Source of the DNA: Pratylenchus scribneri
Taxonomy: Eukaryota; Nematoda; Chromadorea; Rhabditida; Pratylenchidae
Assembly (NCBI GenBank): GCA_030063045.1
Contig: JAQSEB010000008.1
Coordinates: 1,922,001 to 1,986,000 of the forward strand
Length of the DNA: 64,000 nucleotides
Direction of reading: 5' to 3'
Translations under genes and position numbers: made by a program
The notes under the pieces: generated by a model
What the model saw: only the letters and a program-made list of their open reading frames with translations
Database searches by the model: none
Told to the model about the DNA's origin: nothing
In this document: piece by piece, positions 24,201-35,099 of the stretch
How positions within the stretch are numbered: the first letter of the stretch is position 1
Layout: each line of letters starts with the position of its first letter

Positions 24201-25154
24201 AATAAGGAACTACGGTTGGGTCAAAACGTTCACCCTGAGGCAATGAAAGGGCCGGAATACCGTTGGATGCATCGTAAACTGCCTTCAAAAGGGAAAATGA
24301 ATATAATTGGATGGATTAATTCTATTCAATTCTTTATTTTCATTCCCAAAAAAGGACCAACCAGGGCATCCCTTTCATTTGTGCACAAAACAATGCGATT
24401 ATCAAATTGTGTAATCATGTGAAGGCCAAACATGCCCGAAAAACGAATTTTACTTCAAATGAATGAGAAAATCAAATTAAAAGTTTATTCAATAAAACTC
24501 AGTTTCGTGTGGATAATTCTCCTTTGCCAATTTATCGCCAACTCTTCGAATCAATTTTATGCCTTCAAAAATTGGACTAAATCATTCAAATATCTATTTT
24601 TTACCATTTGGGATTCTATTTCGGGCCGAAGGGCCTCTATAGCGAGGATAACAAATTGCTGGCTGATCAAAATTATCCATATGGCCTTTGACATGATATT
24701 GGGACAGTGTTTCCGATGAAATTTTCTATAAATGGGATTCACAAAAATTGAATTAATTGAATGGAATAAGGAACATCAATGCCAAGTTGGGCACGCAATG
24801 AGCGAAATCTAATTTAATAAAGAATAAAAATAGTCCTAATTTTGGCACCCACTCTGTTTGATCCTCAACATTACGAATTTCACTGAGATCGACTGCTTCG
24901 GCCCAAATGTGCCGAATTTGTGGGTCAACAATTCCGGCCAATTCCTCCCTTCGTTCCCCACCTCCAATTGCCTTTAGGGAGGAGGAAGAGGGCGAAGATT
25001 GTTGTTGATGAGGAGAATGGGAATGGGAATGGGCGGGATGGCCTCCCGTCTCCAAAAAATGTGGACTACGATTTCGACCAATCGGCATTGATGGAATGTC
25101 GACGCCTTCTTCCTCTTCACCAAATTCCTCGTGCCTTTGTCCTTCAGTGTCCAA
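21234..25154 (-). CDS. TWNK: Mitochondrial replicative DNA helicase Twinkle
   Basis: Exons spread over 3.9 kb were joined by eye. N-terminal primase-like part: IRHIWAEAVDLSEI, LGIDKISSETLSQYHVKGHM, ICYPRYRG, then GIKLIRRVGDKLAKENYP and VLCTNERDALAVYDASNGIP with ALSLPQG (TOPRIM-like region) and IWFPHIHERFAKEF. Helicase part: NNYFRGFRPSEMTVLSGGSHGKTTF (split here as FRGFRPSEMTVLSGG + SHGKTTF) holds the RecA-type P-loop; LFCNFEMPEE, DRFVGMLRRMAST, ITQEADNVLVIQRR and LYILKNRFGG follow the Twinkle order. It unwinds mtDNA at the replication fork. The start is uncertain: ATG 25154 lacks a mitochondrial presequence, and the frame may continue into the gene upstream. Two long introns carry copies of a dispersed repeat. 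Confidence 0.82.
21410..21736 (+). repeat. Dispersed intron repeat, copy 1
   Basis: Left end GCCAATGCCAATGATGCC, then AAGGGCCTTTC and TCCTACTGTACC; right end GGACTAATA. It lies in the last Twinkle intron (antisense to the repeat as written). The GT donor of that intron (GTGAGTATTAGTCC on the minus strand) starts only about six bases outside the repeat end. Contains a GC-rich inverted section near 21660-21705. Confidence 0.8.
21903..22015. repeat. Poly-C/AG-rich repeat, copy in a Twinkle intron
   Basis: A C-rich run followed by TTTAGTAGTAGAAGCC, GGTGGATCTCTAAAAAATGG and CCCCGAGGCCA. The same order of motifs, diverged, occurs at 28806-28910. Confidence 0.5.
22680..23014 (+). repeat. Dispersed intron repeat, copy 2
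   Basis: Left end GTCAATGCCAATAATGCC, body with TATTCATCCTACTGTACC and CTATCAATCAAATATTG, a hairpin GGCGAGAGC...GCTCTCGCC near 22943-22970, and right end CCTAGATTAGGACTAATA. This is the best-preserved copy. It sits inside a long Twinkle intron. Confidence 0.85.
23146..23238. repeat. Short inverted repeat in a Twinkle intron
   Basis: CCTTCTCACGTGC at about 23149 and its exact reverse complement GCACGTGAGAAGG at about 23223 flank some 60 bp. It may be a small foldback element or a structured part of the intron. Confidence 0.5.
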
Positions 25155-27050
25155 ATCGGTGCCTAAAATTACCTCTGAATTTTGGCCAATTCATTTCTAA
25201 TTCATTGCCTTTCGGTTGTCGAAACAATGGCGGTGGCTCTGATTCGGTAACCCTAATTGAAAGCAAATTTTCGGTACTTTGACCCCGTTGGAATTGTTTT
25301 TGATGATGATTTTGGTTTGCAATTGATGGAGACGGATGCTGACTTTGACGCTGAGAATGCGGCGAATGGGCCAATGCCAATGGAGAAATTGAGGCAGGAA
25401 AGGGGGCAGTGGTCGATTGCGATTCGTGGCCCACGGACTCTCCAGGTGGACTGAAAAAAAATGAAGGAAATGGTAGTGGGCAAACCCAACAGGGGATTTT
25501 TGGGTAATAATGAGGGAAGGGGGGCAGCGAATAATTGTTTCCGCCGAAGAAATGGAAAGGAGCACAAAAATGGGGGAATTGTGGGGCCAAATTCCTACTG
25601 TTTTTTTTACTATTCTATCCACCCAAAATTTGCTAACATCAATTTTCGTCTTTCAACAATCACAAATGCCTCCTCCGGATCAGTTTCGGACGGCGGTGCC
25701 ACAAAAAGGCCCATTTCCGTGAAGTCAACCGATTCAATTTGTCCCTTTCGACCATCCACTCGACGCTCTCGAACTTCACATTCACCCAGGCCATTCTTTG
25801 CCTTAGTTATGGTCAGTGGAAGCCGAAAAAGGATGGTCTTTTCCTCATTGAAATGGTCGAGGGCGGAAGATGATGAAGAATTGGAGGAATTGGAAGATGA
25901 AGTTGGCGAACGAGAAGGACTGAGATGGTCGGGTGGAGGAGGAGGAGGGGATGAAGATGAATTCCAATTTGGATGATAATAACGATGTTGATGGATGCCA
26001 AAATTCTCCTTCATATTTTGCCTTCCAATTCCTCCTCCATTCTCCTCCATAAATGCATTTTGCCTTTCTATTTTCCGCCCCATTTCCATTTTGGTTGATA
26101 TGAAGGAAGGTGGCCTTTGATGGTGCCGGGCAAATGTTTTGGGCATTGGAGGATCGGGAATAATGTCCGAATCCAACAAATCGGTGGCCCTTTTCATTTC
26201 CCTTCTCCGCTCGTCCAAATCCAATAATGGAATTCCCTTGCCCAAAGCACATTCCGGAAATAGGCTACAATCGCAAAATGACAATTCCTCGTAAATGGAA
26301 GGGTCGAGAACAGGCGAAATTTGCGGAATGACTTCAAAATTGGAAGGCAACATTTCGGTGCCGATTGACAGAGAAGAAGATTTAAATTTGCCAATTTTGC
26401 CTTGCCGAGATCGAGGCAAATCAACATCCGTTTCCTGAAATAAAATGAATTGGTGTGAAAAGTGGAATAAATGTTGCATATTTGACCTCTTCGGAAGTGG
26501 ATGGTTGCAAATGCGAATGGCATTCCCTCCTTCGATGATGATGCACTTTCGGCGGTTCATTAAACGAAACGGTCCTTCGGTTCATTTCTTCCTCCTTTGC
26601 CCGAACTAAAAAAAAAGTAAAAAATGGTCTTTGGGCCAAACAACGGTCCTATATTGTGCCCTTCCTTTCCATTCTCGACCAAAATGCCAGACTGACTTTT
26701 CACTCCATCATTTTCATTCCAGCTGTGCACCTTTTTGAATATTCCCCATTTTGGATATAGTCTCCCCTCCCCCACAAGACAGAAAAAATAGACAGAAATT
26801 TTTGACAATTTACTCGAAAAAAACATACTTTAATGCCGTTGCCGCCTCCAAATTGGCCATACTCCGAAATTTTCGTTTTCTTTCCAACTGATGTGCTTTG
26901 ACCATGTCCAAATAGGCCACTCGATCGTATAAATCCGAATCGGGCTGATGAATTCAATTTTGGGGCCAATGTGGTTCATCCAAACCAACCAACCTCGTCT
27001 AATCCAAGCACAATTCGTTCAATCTCCTCAAATTCCTCCTCATCCGACAT
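25144..27050 (-). CDS. Unrecognised Ser-rich protein directly upstream of Twinkle
   Basis: I do not recognise the family. Proposed first exon starts at ATG 27050 with acidic SDEEEFEEIERIVLGLDE. An exon near 26830-26950 reads DSDLYDRVAYLDMVKAHQLE then RKRKFRSMANLEAA. Another (about 26480-26600) has RRTVSFNEPPKVHH, resembling an RVxF-type phosphatase-1 docking motif. The largest exon (about 25630-26436) has LPSNFEVIPQISPVLDPSIY, ELSFCDCSLFPECALGKGI, LLDLDERRREMKRATDLL and polySer/polyPro. A phase-matched intron joins ANFG to PPGESVGHESQS at about 25455. The frame ends at TGA 25144-25146, overlapping the possible Twinkle start, so the two could be an overlapping pair or one fused model. The link between the second and third exons did not resolve in frame. 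Confidence 0.5.
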
Positions 27051-27051
27051 T

Positions 27052-27452
27052 TTATTAGACGACAAAAAAGAGGAGGGGACAATTGCCACAATTTTGAATG
27101 AAATGGGCACTTTCCCCTTGATGAATTTTCCAAAGGATTTGCCCACAAAAGAATGCAAAAAAATATGCACCATTCTTGAGGGCTTTTTATTGTTAGTACA
27201 TTTTGGATGAGGAGGCGGAAAACAACCATTTTCTGCACCAAAATGGCCAATGATGAGGGGAAAATATGTGTTTAAAATTGTGTAAAATATCCCAATCCAA
27301 ACTATACTTCCTGCTGGTTTAAAAAACACACATCAAAGGAAGGCAGTGAATTTATTCAATTTCCGAAAGATGACAAATATTCATGAAAATTAATGGAAAC
27401 CGAAACAAAATAATTAAAGTTAAATAATATTTTAAATGTGACATATAGAAAT
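27052..27452. other. Intergenic, 0.4 kb
   Basis: Upstream region of the Ser-rich gene and 3' region of the secreted repeat gene. Short open frames on both strands lack support. Confidence 0.4.
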
Positions 27453-28564
27453 TCATTTTCGTCCGGGCTGCAAAGCGGAGGATGCCGCCGAACCAACGGC
27501 GCCAAGAATGCCATCAACTAGTCCAGGCACTCCTCCTCCTCCGGTGATTGGTTGCTGTGCCGGTTGCCCCAATCCAGGTACCCCTCCTCCGGTGATTGGT
27601 TGCTGTGCCGGTTGCCCCAATCCAGGTACCCCTCCTCCGGTGATTGGTTGCTGTGCCGGTTGCCCCAATCCAGGTACCCCTCCTCCGGTGATTGGTTGCT
27701 GTGCCGGTTGCCCCAATCCAGGTACCCCTCCTCCGGTGATTGGCTGTTGAGCTGGTTGTCCTGCATTTGACCCAGAATTGACAACGGAGGGAACTGGTTG
27801 TAAAGAATTATTCGATTGTTGGGGTGGAAGTTGATTTGGGGATTGGGAGGAGGGACCGAATGGGGATGGGTCTCGAGCAAATTGTTGCATTCCTTGGCCT
27901 TAAATGGAATTCAAAAAGGCATAATCAAATTCTTAAACTTCTTAAAAAGTTTGCTAATTGAGGGAAATTCTGGTCAAATTGGGGCGTTGGCTGGGAATTG
28001 AATGTGCCTATGGCATTTTGCAAAGCAGGAAACATTGAGGCTAAAAACTACAAAAACACATAGTTATATTTAGAGGGGAAAAGGGGAATTGGCCTGTTGG
28101 AAGATTTGCTGGGTTGCTGGATCCAATCCGTTGTATGCATTATTAAGCTGATTATATGCATTGTAAATTGGAGGATTGCTCGATTGAAGTCCATTGAAGA
28201 AGCCCGGAGTCAAAGGCGAAGTTGTTTGCAATGAATTGAGAAGGGAGCCAAGATTGGGCAAAGTTAAGGAACGAAGTATTTGGGAGATGAGTGGGCCAAG
28301 CAAATCTGAACCAGGAATTCAACAAAAACCAAAAACAAAATTAGTACAAAGAAAGTTTGGTGGAATATAATTGTAGCAGCAATACGGAGTATTTACATAG
28401 CAAAATCCATTGCCATTTCCATAGTAATAGGGATAATAGCCATTTTGAGGATAATTTCCCGGATAAAAGCCATTATAATTGTTGAATTGCATGTAGATGG
28501 CCAAAGGATGGACAAGGAGAAGAAATAAGAAGGCAATGAAAGTTGGGCAGCAAAAGTACTTCAT
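27453..28564 (-). CDS. Secreted low-complexity protein with 16-residue Gly/Pro/Gln repeats
   Basis: Four exons (28348-28564, 28094-28305, 27939-28047, 27453-27898) sum to 984 nt, an exact 327-aa frame. The N-terminus MKYFCCPTFIAFLFLLLVHP is a strong signal peptide with no later membrane segment. Next comes a Tyr/Asn/Gly/Cys-rich part (YYPYYYGNGNGFCYV, YCCYNY), then an Asn/Leu-rich part (YNAYNQLNNAYNGLDPAT) and a repeat part with QPAQQPITGGGVPGLG in tandem, and a final GILGAVGSAASSALQPG. The second intron (28048-28093) uses a GC donor; the phase and length agree only if it is spliced. Family unknown. A secreted cuticle, eggshell or gland product is possible; nothing seen decides between them. 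Confidence 0.75.
27541..27770. repeat. 48-bp coding tandem repeat
   Basis: Four identical 48-bp units start at 27541, 27589, 27637 and 27685, followed by a fifth, diverged partial unit from 27733. Each encodes 16 residues on the minus strand. Identity at the nucleotide level points to recent expansion or homogenisation. Confidence 0.95.
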
Positions 28565-29170
28565 TGGAAAAGGGTTCAATAGGATTATCGAAATGAAAAG
28601 ATTCCAAGTGAATTGGCTAATTTAAATGGATGAATCCCCACATCTAAATACATACTTTCAGTGGCTCCAATCCAAAATTTCAATGTTTATTCAGCCAATA
28701 GAGCATTATTTTTCAACCATTTGTACTTGCTTTCAAATTGGATTTTTTTATAGATTTGTTTTTAAATTTTAATTTGCACAACATGCTTCGCAATTAAAAT
28801 CACTGATTAATCCCCCCCCCCCCCTCCACTTCTTTAATAATAGCAACCTTTTGGAAGGTCTCTGAAAATAGAGCCCCCGGGGGCCAACTAGAAGAAATAA
28901 GTACGGTATTTTTAATTTGAGATAAGATGTCTAATTTCGGTTGGCGTTGTGTTCTTTTAACTTTTATAGTTTTTTTTATTCACTCCACCCTCGTTCCTCC
29001 GCATCCGTCCGCAATCCGCAGACCGCAGCGCAGCCACTTTTTTCTGCCGTGCCCGGCCCGTGGCGCTAAATAATAATTAGCAAGATGAGATTATTTCTCG
29101 TTAAAAAAAGATTTTAATCAGTATGTTCCTTTTTTAGAGACTATTTACCTAAATTAAAAATTACTCAAAA
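28565..29170. other. Divergent intergenic region with a poly-C repeat
   Basis: It lies between the minus-strand secreted gene and plus-strand RBM26/27. It holds a C run at about 28808-28821, a diverged copy of the 21903 repeat (28806-28910), and a GC-rich CGCA/GCAG stretch at 28985-29065. A TTTTTTAG at about 29131-29138 may be the trans-splice acceptor for the next gene. Confidence 0.5.
28806..28910. repeat. Poly-C/AG-rich repeat, second copy
   Basis: C run, then TTTAATAATAGCAACC, GGAAGGTCTCTGAAAATAG and CCCCGGGGGCCAACTAG. The motif order matches the copy at 21903-22015. Confidence 0.5.
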
Positions 29171-32100
29171 ATGATAATTCAAGACGAAAACAAGTTGAAA
29201 TTGTGGATTTCATATGTTGTTGAAGACATGTAAGTCGTTATTTTATGATTAAAAAATTATTTGTTAATTTTAGAAGCGATGCTGAACCCGATGCTCTTGC
29301 TAAATATGTGATAGCCCTCGTGAAAAAACCTCATTCGGATGCAGATTTGATGAAATTATGTATCGAGAAGCTCAGCGTATTTTTACAAACACGTAAGAAA
29401 TTAAAAAAGTTAGTTAAATGATTTGATTTGATATCAATTTTATAGACACCGATGACATCGTGACCAGACTTTTTGCTACACTTAAATCCGGCGACTATTT
29501 GACAGACAAATCGACAATTGAACAGAAAGTTGGTAATGTGGTAGCACCGGAAACTGACGAGGTAATTTCAGCTATTTATTATATTTTTAATTACAAAAAT
29601 TTTAGTTAGTATTGACGGATCCTGAACCGGAAAGTGATCATGAATTAGAGACATCACCAACTGCTGCTTCAAAGAAAGTTACGACCCAATCGAAATCAGA
29701 CGGTAAATTTAGTGATGTAAATGTTATTTATTTTTTATTTCTAGAATCCGTTCAACATTCAAAAATAAAGCCGTCACTAAAAGCAGAGTTCAGCCGTTCA
29801 AGTTCAAGCAAAGAGGATTCACGAAAATCAGCACCAGTTTTGCCGCAAACATCGCCAATTCCTGCTGCAAAGCCACCCAGAAAGCGGATATCGCCACCGA
29901 GATATACGAGTGCAGAACGACGGGCAGCAGAGAAACGACCATCGCCCATCCGAAGGAGAATTATTATTGCAAATGTTACTGGTGGAAATTCTGGTGGTCT
30001 GCGAGTACAAAATCGCTATCGAGATGTACGCCGAGGGGCTGTTCCTTCACAAAGTCGCAGTCGTTCTCCACATATTCGGTTTTTTAAAATTTCTAAATGT
30101 AAAAAAAAATAAAACATTTACAGGAAGGAAAAACGTCCAGAGGTGCGCCGCCGTTGTCGTGATTTCCATCAGAAGGGATTTTGCATGCGAGGCGATACAT
30201 GCCCATTTGACCATGGCCCGGATCCGGTGGTGGTCGAGGATGGTGCTTTGGAAAAAATTGTTCAAAATGTATTTGATCAGACCACTGCTTCCTATGGCGT
30301 CAATCCTCCGCCACCGGGAATGGAAATAGCAAATTCGTCTGAAAACATTAAACCATTGGGAACAGTCACGGAAGGTTAAAAAATTATTCTTTATTTTTAT
30401 TTTGTTTATTTTAGGGTATAATCCAGAATTGCCGGCCTTATCGACTACGCGCATAGACTTTTCTATTCCGCCACCGCCAATTCCGCAGCAAATGGTTCAA
30501 CAACCACATCAATTGATTTATCCACCGGGGACTGCACCAACTTCCATTTTGCAGCCATATTCAAGCGGAATTGCCCACATTCGACCGGCACAAGAAAGTT
30601 CAATGACTTTTCCCGTTCAAACAACGGCCATATATGGGACAAATCCAACCGGGCAAATTAGCAGTACATTCGGAGGAGGCACCGGAAATGGAATGATGAT
30701 GAAAAGTGGCGGTCGATTCAAACCATATTCAATTGCCAATAGGAATCCGGCTTTAAAGAGCCTTTTGGTATTTTTATTATTTAATATTTTTCTTAATTTA
30801 AATGTATGTCAGGTGAAAAAAGTTCCGGCCGAATTAAATAGGATTGGCCCATTGGATCAACATTTTAGCAAATTTGGCCAAGTTACAAATGTTCAAGTTC
30901 AATATGAAGGTAAATATATATTTTTGGTACTAATGCAGTTTACTGGCTGGAAGAGAAAAGGGTGATTGGGATATCTCATCTTATCAATCAAATTGCTAAT
31001 CAAGTGAAGGGTGAGAACGAGATTAGAGATTGGATGGAAAGAATATCCTCTTGGGTACTATAAAAGATGAAAATATTTTTTATACCGGCAAAATTACTCT
31101 TTTTATACCGGCAAAACAGTTTTTGACTTCTAATAAATCTGAAACTGGTTTTAGACCCTAAAAACCTATAGATTTCATCGAGATGCATCGAATGGTATTG
31201 GTATAAAACTTTTCAAAATTAAAGAGTTTAAAACCAAAAAATCAAATATGGTTTAACCGGTTTAAATAAACATTGTAAAAATGATCAATTACACGATTTC
31301 ACCATGAAAAAAACTTTCGGCATATATAAATCCTATTTTCCCGAATACATTTGGCCCAAAAAAATTTGGTTCAGTTGATCTTGTTTTTTATAATTTTTAG
31401 AATAAATTTTATTTCTTTTGATTGTGGGACTGATTCCCTCTTTTACTGAGACTGATAAATTGATTGACAGGATTGGGTACCGTACCCCATCCTCCTCCCT
31501 TTCCCTTCCATTCCCCTCCAATGCCCCCCCCCCCCGGGCATAGCGATCATACATTTTCCTCTTCAGTCAAACCGTAAACTGCATCAGTATTCAGTACCTA
31601 TTTTTAATGGATTAAAATTTCTATTCTAATTAGGTTGTCTGGACACGGCTTTGATCACTTTCAAAACACGCCGCGATGCAATGGCTGCCTACAAATCGAC
31701 GGAGCCAATATTCAACAATCGATTTATCAAAGTTTTTTGGCAAAATGATGCGCAGGCTCAAACAGCAGATGTTGATGGGAATGTTACGGAAGGAGGAAGT
31801 GCAACTGCTGCTGCCGGAGTTGCAGCAGAATCGGGAACCGGACCAATTATTCCATTAGTAAGTAGTGACAGGGCCGACTATAAAGTCTCCACCTAAGATT
31901 TTGCCCGTAAGCAGAAAATTTTGTTAAAATTTAGGAAAAGTGCATCTAATTCGAATTGCATCTATTTTAAAAAAAAGTTTCTGTAGTAAACTTTTTTAGG
32001 GTTAGGTTAGGGCCGGCATGGGTCCTAGAGGCTAGGGTTAGGTATATGTAGGGGTAAGGGCTTGGCCATAAATTTATTGAATTATGGCCAATTTTGTGTC

Positions 32101-32807
32101 CATAATTTTTTGGGCCAATTTAAGTGATCTAAACTTTTAATAATAGCTTTTTTCCTGAGGGCTTGAATGGTATATTGAACCCTACCCTATATCTAACTCT
32201 AACACTGAAAAAGTTGTTACGGCTCTTATTCGGCAAACAAAAAATCTGAATTAAATGCGTTAGAAATCCACATGTTTAAAATAAAACTTTAATTTGTAAC
32301 TTTTAGCGCTATTTCACGAAGACATTTGCCAAACCAACAATTACCTCTGTACCCGATATTCAAAAACAAGAAGAATCAGAATCAAATGCAGAAGAATCCG
32401 CGACGAAAATCACAGAAAAAACTGAAGAAATGCCACCAAAAATAATAACCGAAAATACGGCTGAAAATAGTGGATCAATTCCGGCACCTTCAACGGCACC
32501 TCCTCCCATCCAAAACCAAATTCTGGGGCGACCAATTTATGGTGGACCAAAAGTGGCTGCAATGAAACGAAAAGCCGACAAAGAGAAGATTGGAAAATTG
32601 ATGGAATTGCACAAAATGAAGACGGATTTGTATGCCCAAGTGGTGGATCAACAGAAAATGTTGCTGCAAAAGAAAAAAAACACCGAAGAAAATGAGCAAA
32701 AGAAGAAGTTTATGGAAATTTTGAAGAAGACAGAAGAGACAGCTGAGAAGGTGAAGGCAGAGTTGGAAGAATTGGGCACCAAAATACGCGATGCCCAGCA
32801 GTATTGA
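29171..32807 (+). CDS. RBM26: RNA-binding protein 26/27 homologue (PWI-like, CCCH finger, RRM)
   Basis: About 800 residues. Residues 1-100 are the PWI-like helical start (LKLWISYVVEDI, DALAKYVIALVKKPH, LCIEKLSVFL). An Arg/Ser/Pro-rich part with SRSRSPHIR follows, then a CCCH zinc finger RCRDFHQKGFCMRGDTCPFDHG minus its ends (Cys-X8-Cys-X5-Cys-X3-His). A Pro/Gln-rich part leads to an RRM (PLDQHFSKFGQVTNVQVQYE ... ALITFKTRRDAMAAYKSTEP and NNRFIKVFW), split by a 0.7-kb intron. The C-terminal coiled coil is Lys/Glu-rich (KADKEKIGKLMELHKMKTDL). Animal RBM26/27 work with the poly(A)-tail exosome-targeting machinery for nuclear RNA decay. Two introns (about 30911-31633 and 31860-32307) are far longer than the others and carry repeats. 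Confidence 0.92.
30926..31598. mobile_element. MITE-like element with terminal inverted repeats in an RBM26/27 intron
   Basis: Left end GGTACTAATGCAGTTTAC (30926-30943) continues as TGGCTGGAAGAGAAAA; the right end reads TTTTCCTCTTCAG then GTAAACTGCATCAGTATTC and AGTACC (to 31598). The right end is the imperfect reverse complement of the left over some 35 bp. No transposase frame lies between them. The element fills most of the intron that splits the RRM. A run of ten C and a GGTACCGTACC palindrome-like stretch lie inside. Confidence 0.6.
31985..32075. repeat. GGTTAG-rich stretch in an RBM26/27 intron
   Basis: Repeated TTAGGG, GGTTAGG and CTAGGG words in about 90 bp. It is not a run of the nematode telomere unit TTAGGC. 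Confidence 0.4.
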
Positions 32808-33499
32808 CATTTATTACCTCTTGTTTAAATTTTCATGTATTGATTGTTGAATTTGACAAAATGAATCTATTGATTATAAATAAAAAAAAATATCATATTA
32901 TCATTGTTTTTGTTATAAAAATAAAAAATGTTTTTCAACAAACAAAGATCATTTATTTTAATTATGTTTTCTCATTGTTTTTAAAAATAAAATGGAAGTG
33001 AAGCTTCAACTAATCGAGTGAAAAACGGAATGTGCCTATATATTCCGTTCTCTTCCATTCCATATGCCTTTCAATGCATTCTATTCCATTTTCCTTTTGC
33101 TCTCTTGCTAAATAAACGGGTCCAATCCCAGAATCCAACCTTTACATATTTTGCTAGGTTGCTAGACTATTATATACTAGAGGAAATCCCAGGGAATTTT
33201 CATCAATAAATAAAATTTACCCTAAAAATTTAATAAAGAATGCTTCAATGAATGCATAACATTTACTATAAACTATCCAGTCGGTTCATAAAACTAAGAT
33301 GCTAATCAAAACCTGTGTTTGTGTTCTTTTTTATGAGAAATGGATTCATTAAATAAGCCCATTCATTACCTTATTAATGATAATGAGTCTACTTCAATAG
33401 GATTTACCAAAATACAATAATTTATAGAAAATTAAAAATTTACAGAGTAAATTATTCAAGAAATTGTAAATCCACAAATTATAATCGACAATTAAACGA
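32808..33499. other. Intergenic, 0.7 kb
   Basis: Very AT-rich, with AATAAA-type signals just after the RBM26/27 stop. No gene or repeat is recognised. Confidence 0.5.
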
Positions 33500-34242
33500 A
33501 TGGCGACTCCTGGAATTGAAGGTAATTTTCTGGATGAAAATTAAAAATTATATTTTAAATATTAGCAGCCGATGATCCGGTTGGCCCGAATGGAAATTCA
33601 GCTTTGTCTGAAGCAGAGAGGGAACTTCTTTTGGAGGAATTGAAAAAGGTTTTTTTTTAAATCCGCTAAAATGTGAATAAATAAAATATAATAGACTGAA
33701 GATGAGGTGAGCACTCTTCGCCAATTGCTGATTGCACGTCAAAAACATGGTATAATCAATTTAGAATTTAACAGTCAAATTATATTCTGATTTTTTAAAG
33801 TTGCCCATCTCAAAAGGAAATTGGGGATTTCACCACTGAACGAATTGACAACTGAAATGGCCCAGGGACTCAAAACTGTGAAGGAAATGCCAGCGTAAGA
33901 TTAATCAATGGGAAATATTATTTTAATTATTTTATATTTAGTTATCAAAAGACAAGCGAGGTTGTGTCGGGAACTGCTGAGACTGTGGCCAGCAAATTCA
34001 ATGACATTCGAAATTCCTCATTCTTCAAATCATTCGAATCCAGGATTGGCTCAGCAGTGAACAATGTTAATTTTTAAAATAATTTATTTAAATTTGATTA
34101 AATTAATCAGGCAAAAATGGTTGCTTCCACTTCCATCGATCATTTGGCCGGTGTGGCCGGCGGATCCCGTCAATCGGCTAACAATGGTGCTAATAGCCCG
34201 GATGCAGCGGCGGCCAACATTGCCTCTTCGCCTCTTTCCTGA
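33500..34242 (+). CDS. Tumor protein D52 (TPD52/TPD54) family protein
   Basis: About 170 residues in six exons. The family's coiled coil is clear: ALSEAERELLLEELKKTEDEV, STLRQLLIARQKHVAHLKRK and LGISPLNELTTEMAQGLKTV. Behind it come YQKTSEVVSGTAETVASKF, NDIRNSSFFKSFESRIGSAV and a Ser/Ala/Asn-rich tail. TPD52 proteins form homo- and hetero-oligomers through the coiled coil and attach to small transport vesicles. The first exon is tiny (MATPGIE) and the stop is TGA 34240-34242. Confidence 0.92.
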
Positions 34243-34589
34243 ACGACCTGATTGATGAATGATTGGATTTTGGGAATGTTGGTGACCAAAAAAATGTGTG
34301 AATATTTCCTTCCCTTCCATTCATGATGTAATTTAATCAAATCAAATCTTTTCCCCACCTCTCTTCCATCTAAAAAATTTATTCCCAAATCCCAATGGAT
34401 TTATAATTCTCTCTCTCCCTCTTTTGTGTCATTTCAATGATGTTTCATTCCTCTTCGACTTCGGCAGAGATTCATTCAATCCACACAAATTTATGATAAA
34501 TGAAGAAAATAAATATTTTTTAAATTATTTTTTACTAATTTTTTATTACTTCCACTTTTTCCACAATATAACATGTAAAATAATTGTGA

Positions 34590-35095
34590 TTCTGATTTGT
34601 AATTGTAATTGCGATTGTAAATTCTAAGTTGTAATTGCGATTGTAAATTCTAAGTTGTAATTGCGATTGTAATTGTAAATTCTAAGTTGTAATTGTAATT
34701 GAATTGTAAATTCTAAATTGTAATTGTAATTGTAAATTCTAAGTTGTAATTGCGATTGTAATTGTAAATTCTAAGTTGTAATTGCGATTGTAATTGTAAA
34801 TTCTAAGTTGTAATTGTAATTGAATTGTAAATTCTAAGTTGTAATTGTAATTGTAAATTCTAAGTTGTAATTGCGATTGTAATTGTAAATTCTAAGTTGT
34901 AATTGCGATTGTAATTGTAAATTCTAAGTTGTAATTGTAATTGTAAATTCTAAGTTGTAATTGCGATTGTAATTGTAAATTCTAAGTTGTAATTGCGATT
35001 GTAATTGTAAATTCTAAGTTGTAATTGCGATTGTAATTGTAAATTCTAAGTTGTAATTGCGATTGTAATTGTAATTTCTTGTTGTAATTGTAATT
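34590..35095. repeat. AT-rich minisatellite, array 1
   Basis: About 0.5 kb of the unit GTAATTGCGATTGTAATTG + TAAATTCTAAGTT (about 32 bp), with shorter variants that drop GCGATT. Over a dozen units lie in the 3' flank of the TPD52 gene. The same unit occurs at 40226-40450. Confidence 0.95.
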
Positions 35096-35099
35096 GCGA

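Noticed and set aside
27508..27750. Plus-strand Cys/Pro-rich repeat frames
   Set aside because: Mirror reading of the 48-bp coding repeat of the secreted minus-strand gene.
31985..32075. Possible interstitial telomere repeat
   Set aside because: The words are TTAGGG/GGTTAGG in irregular order, not tandem TTAGGC as in nematode telomeres.
34590..35095. Regular repeats that might suggest a CRISPR array
   Set aside because: Units are contiguous with no unique spacers and the genome is nematode; it is a minisatellite.
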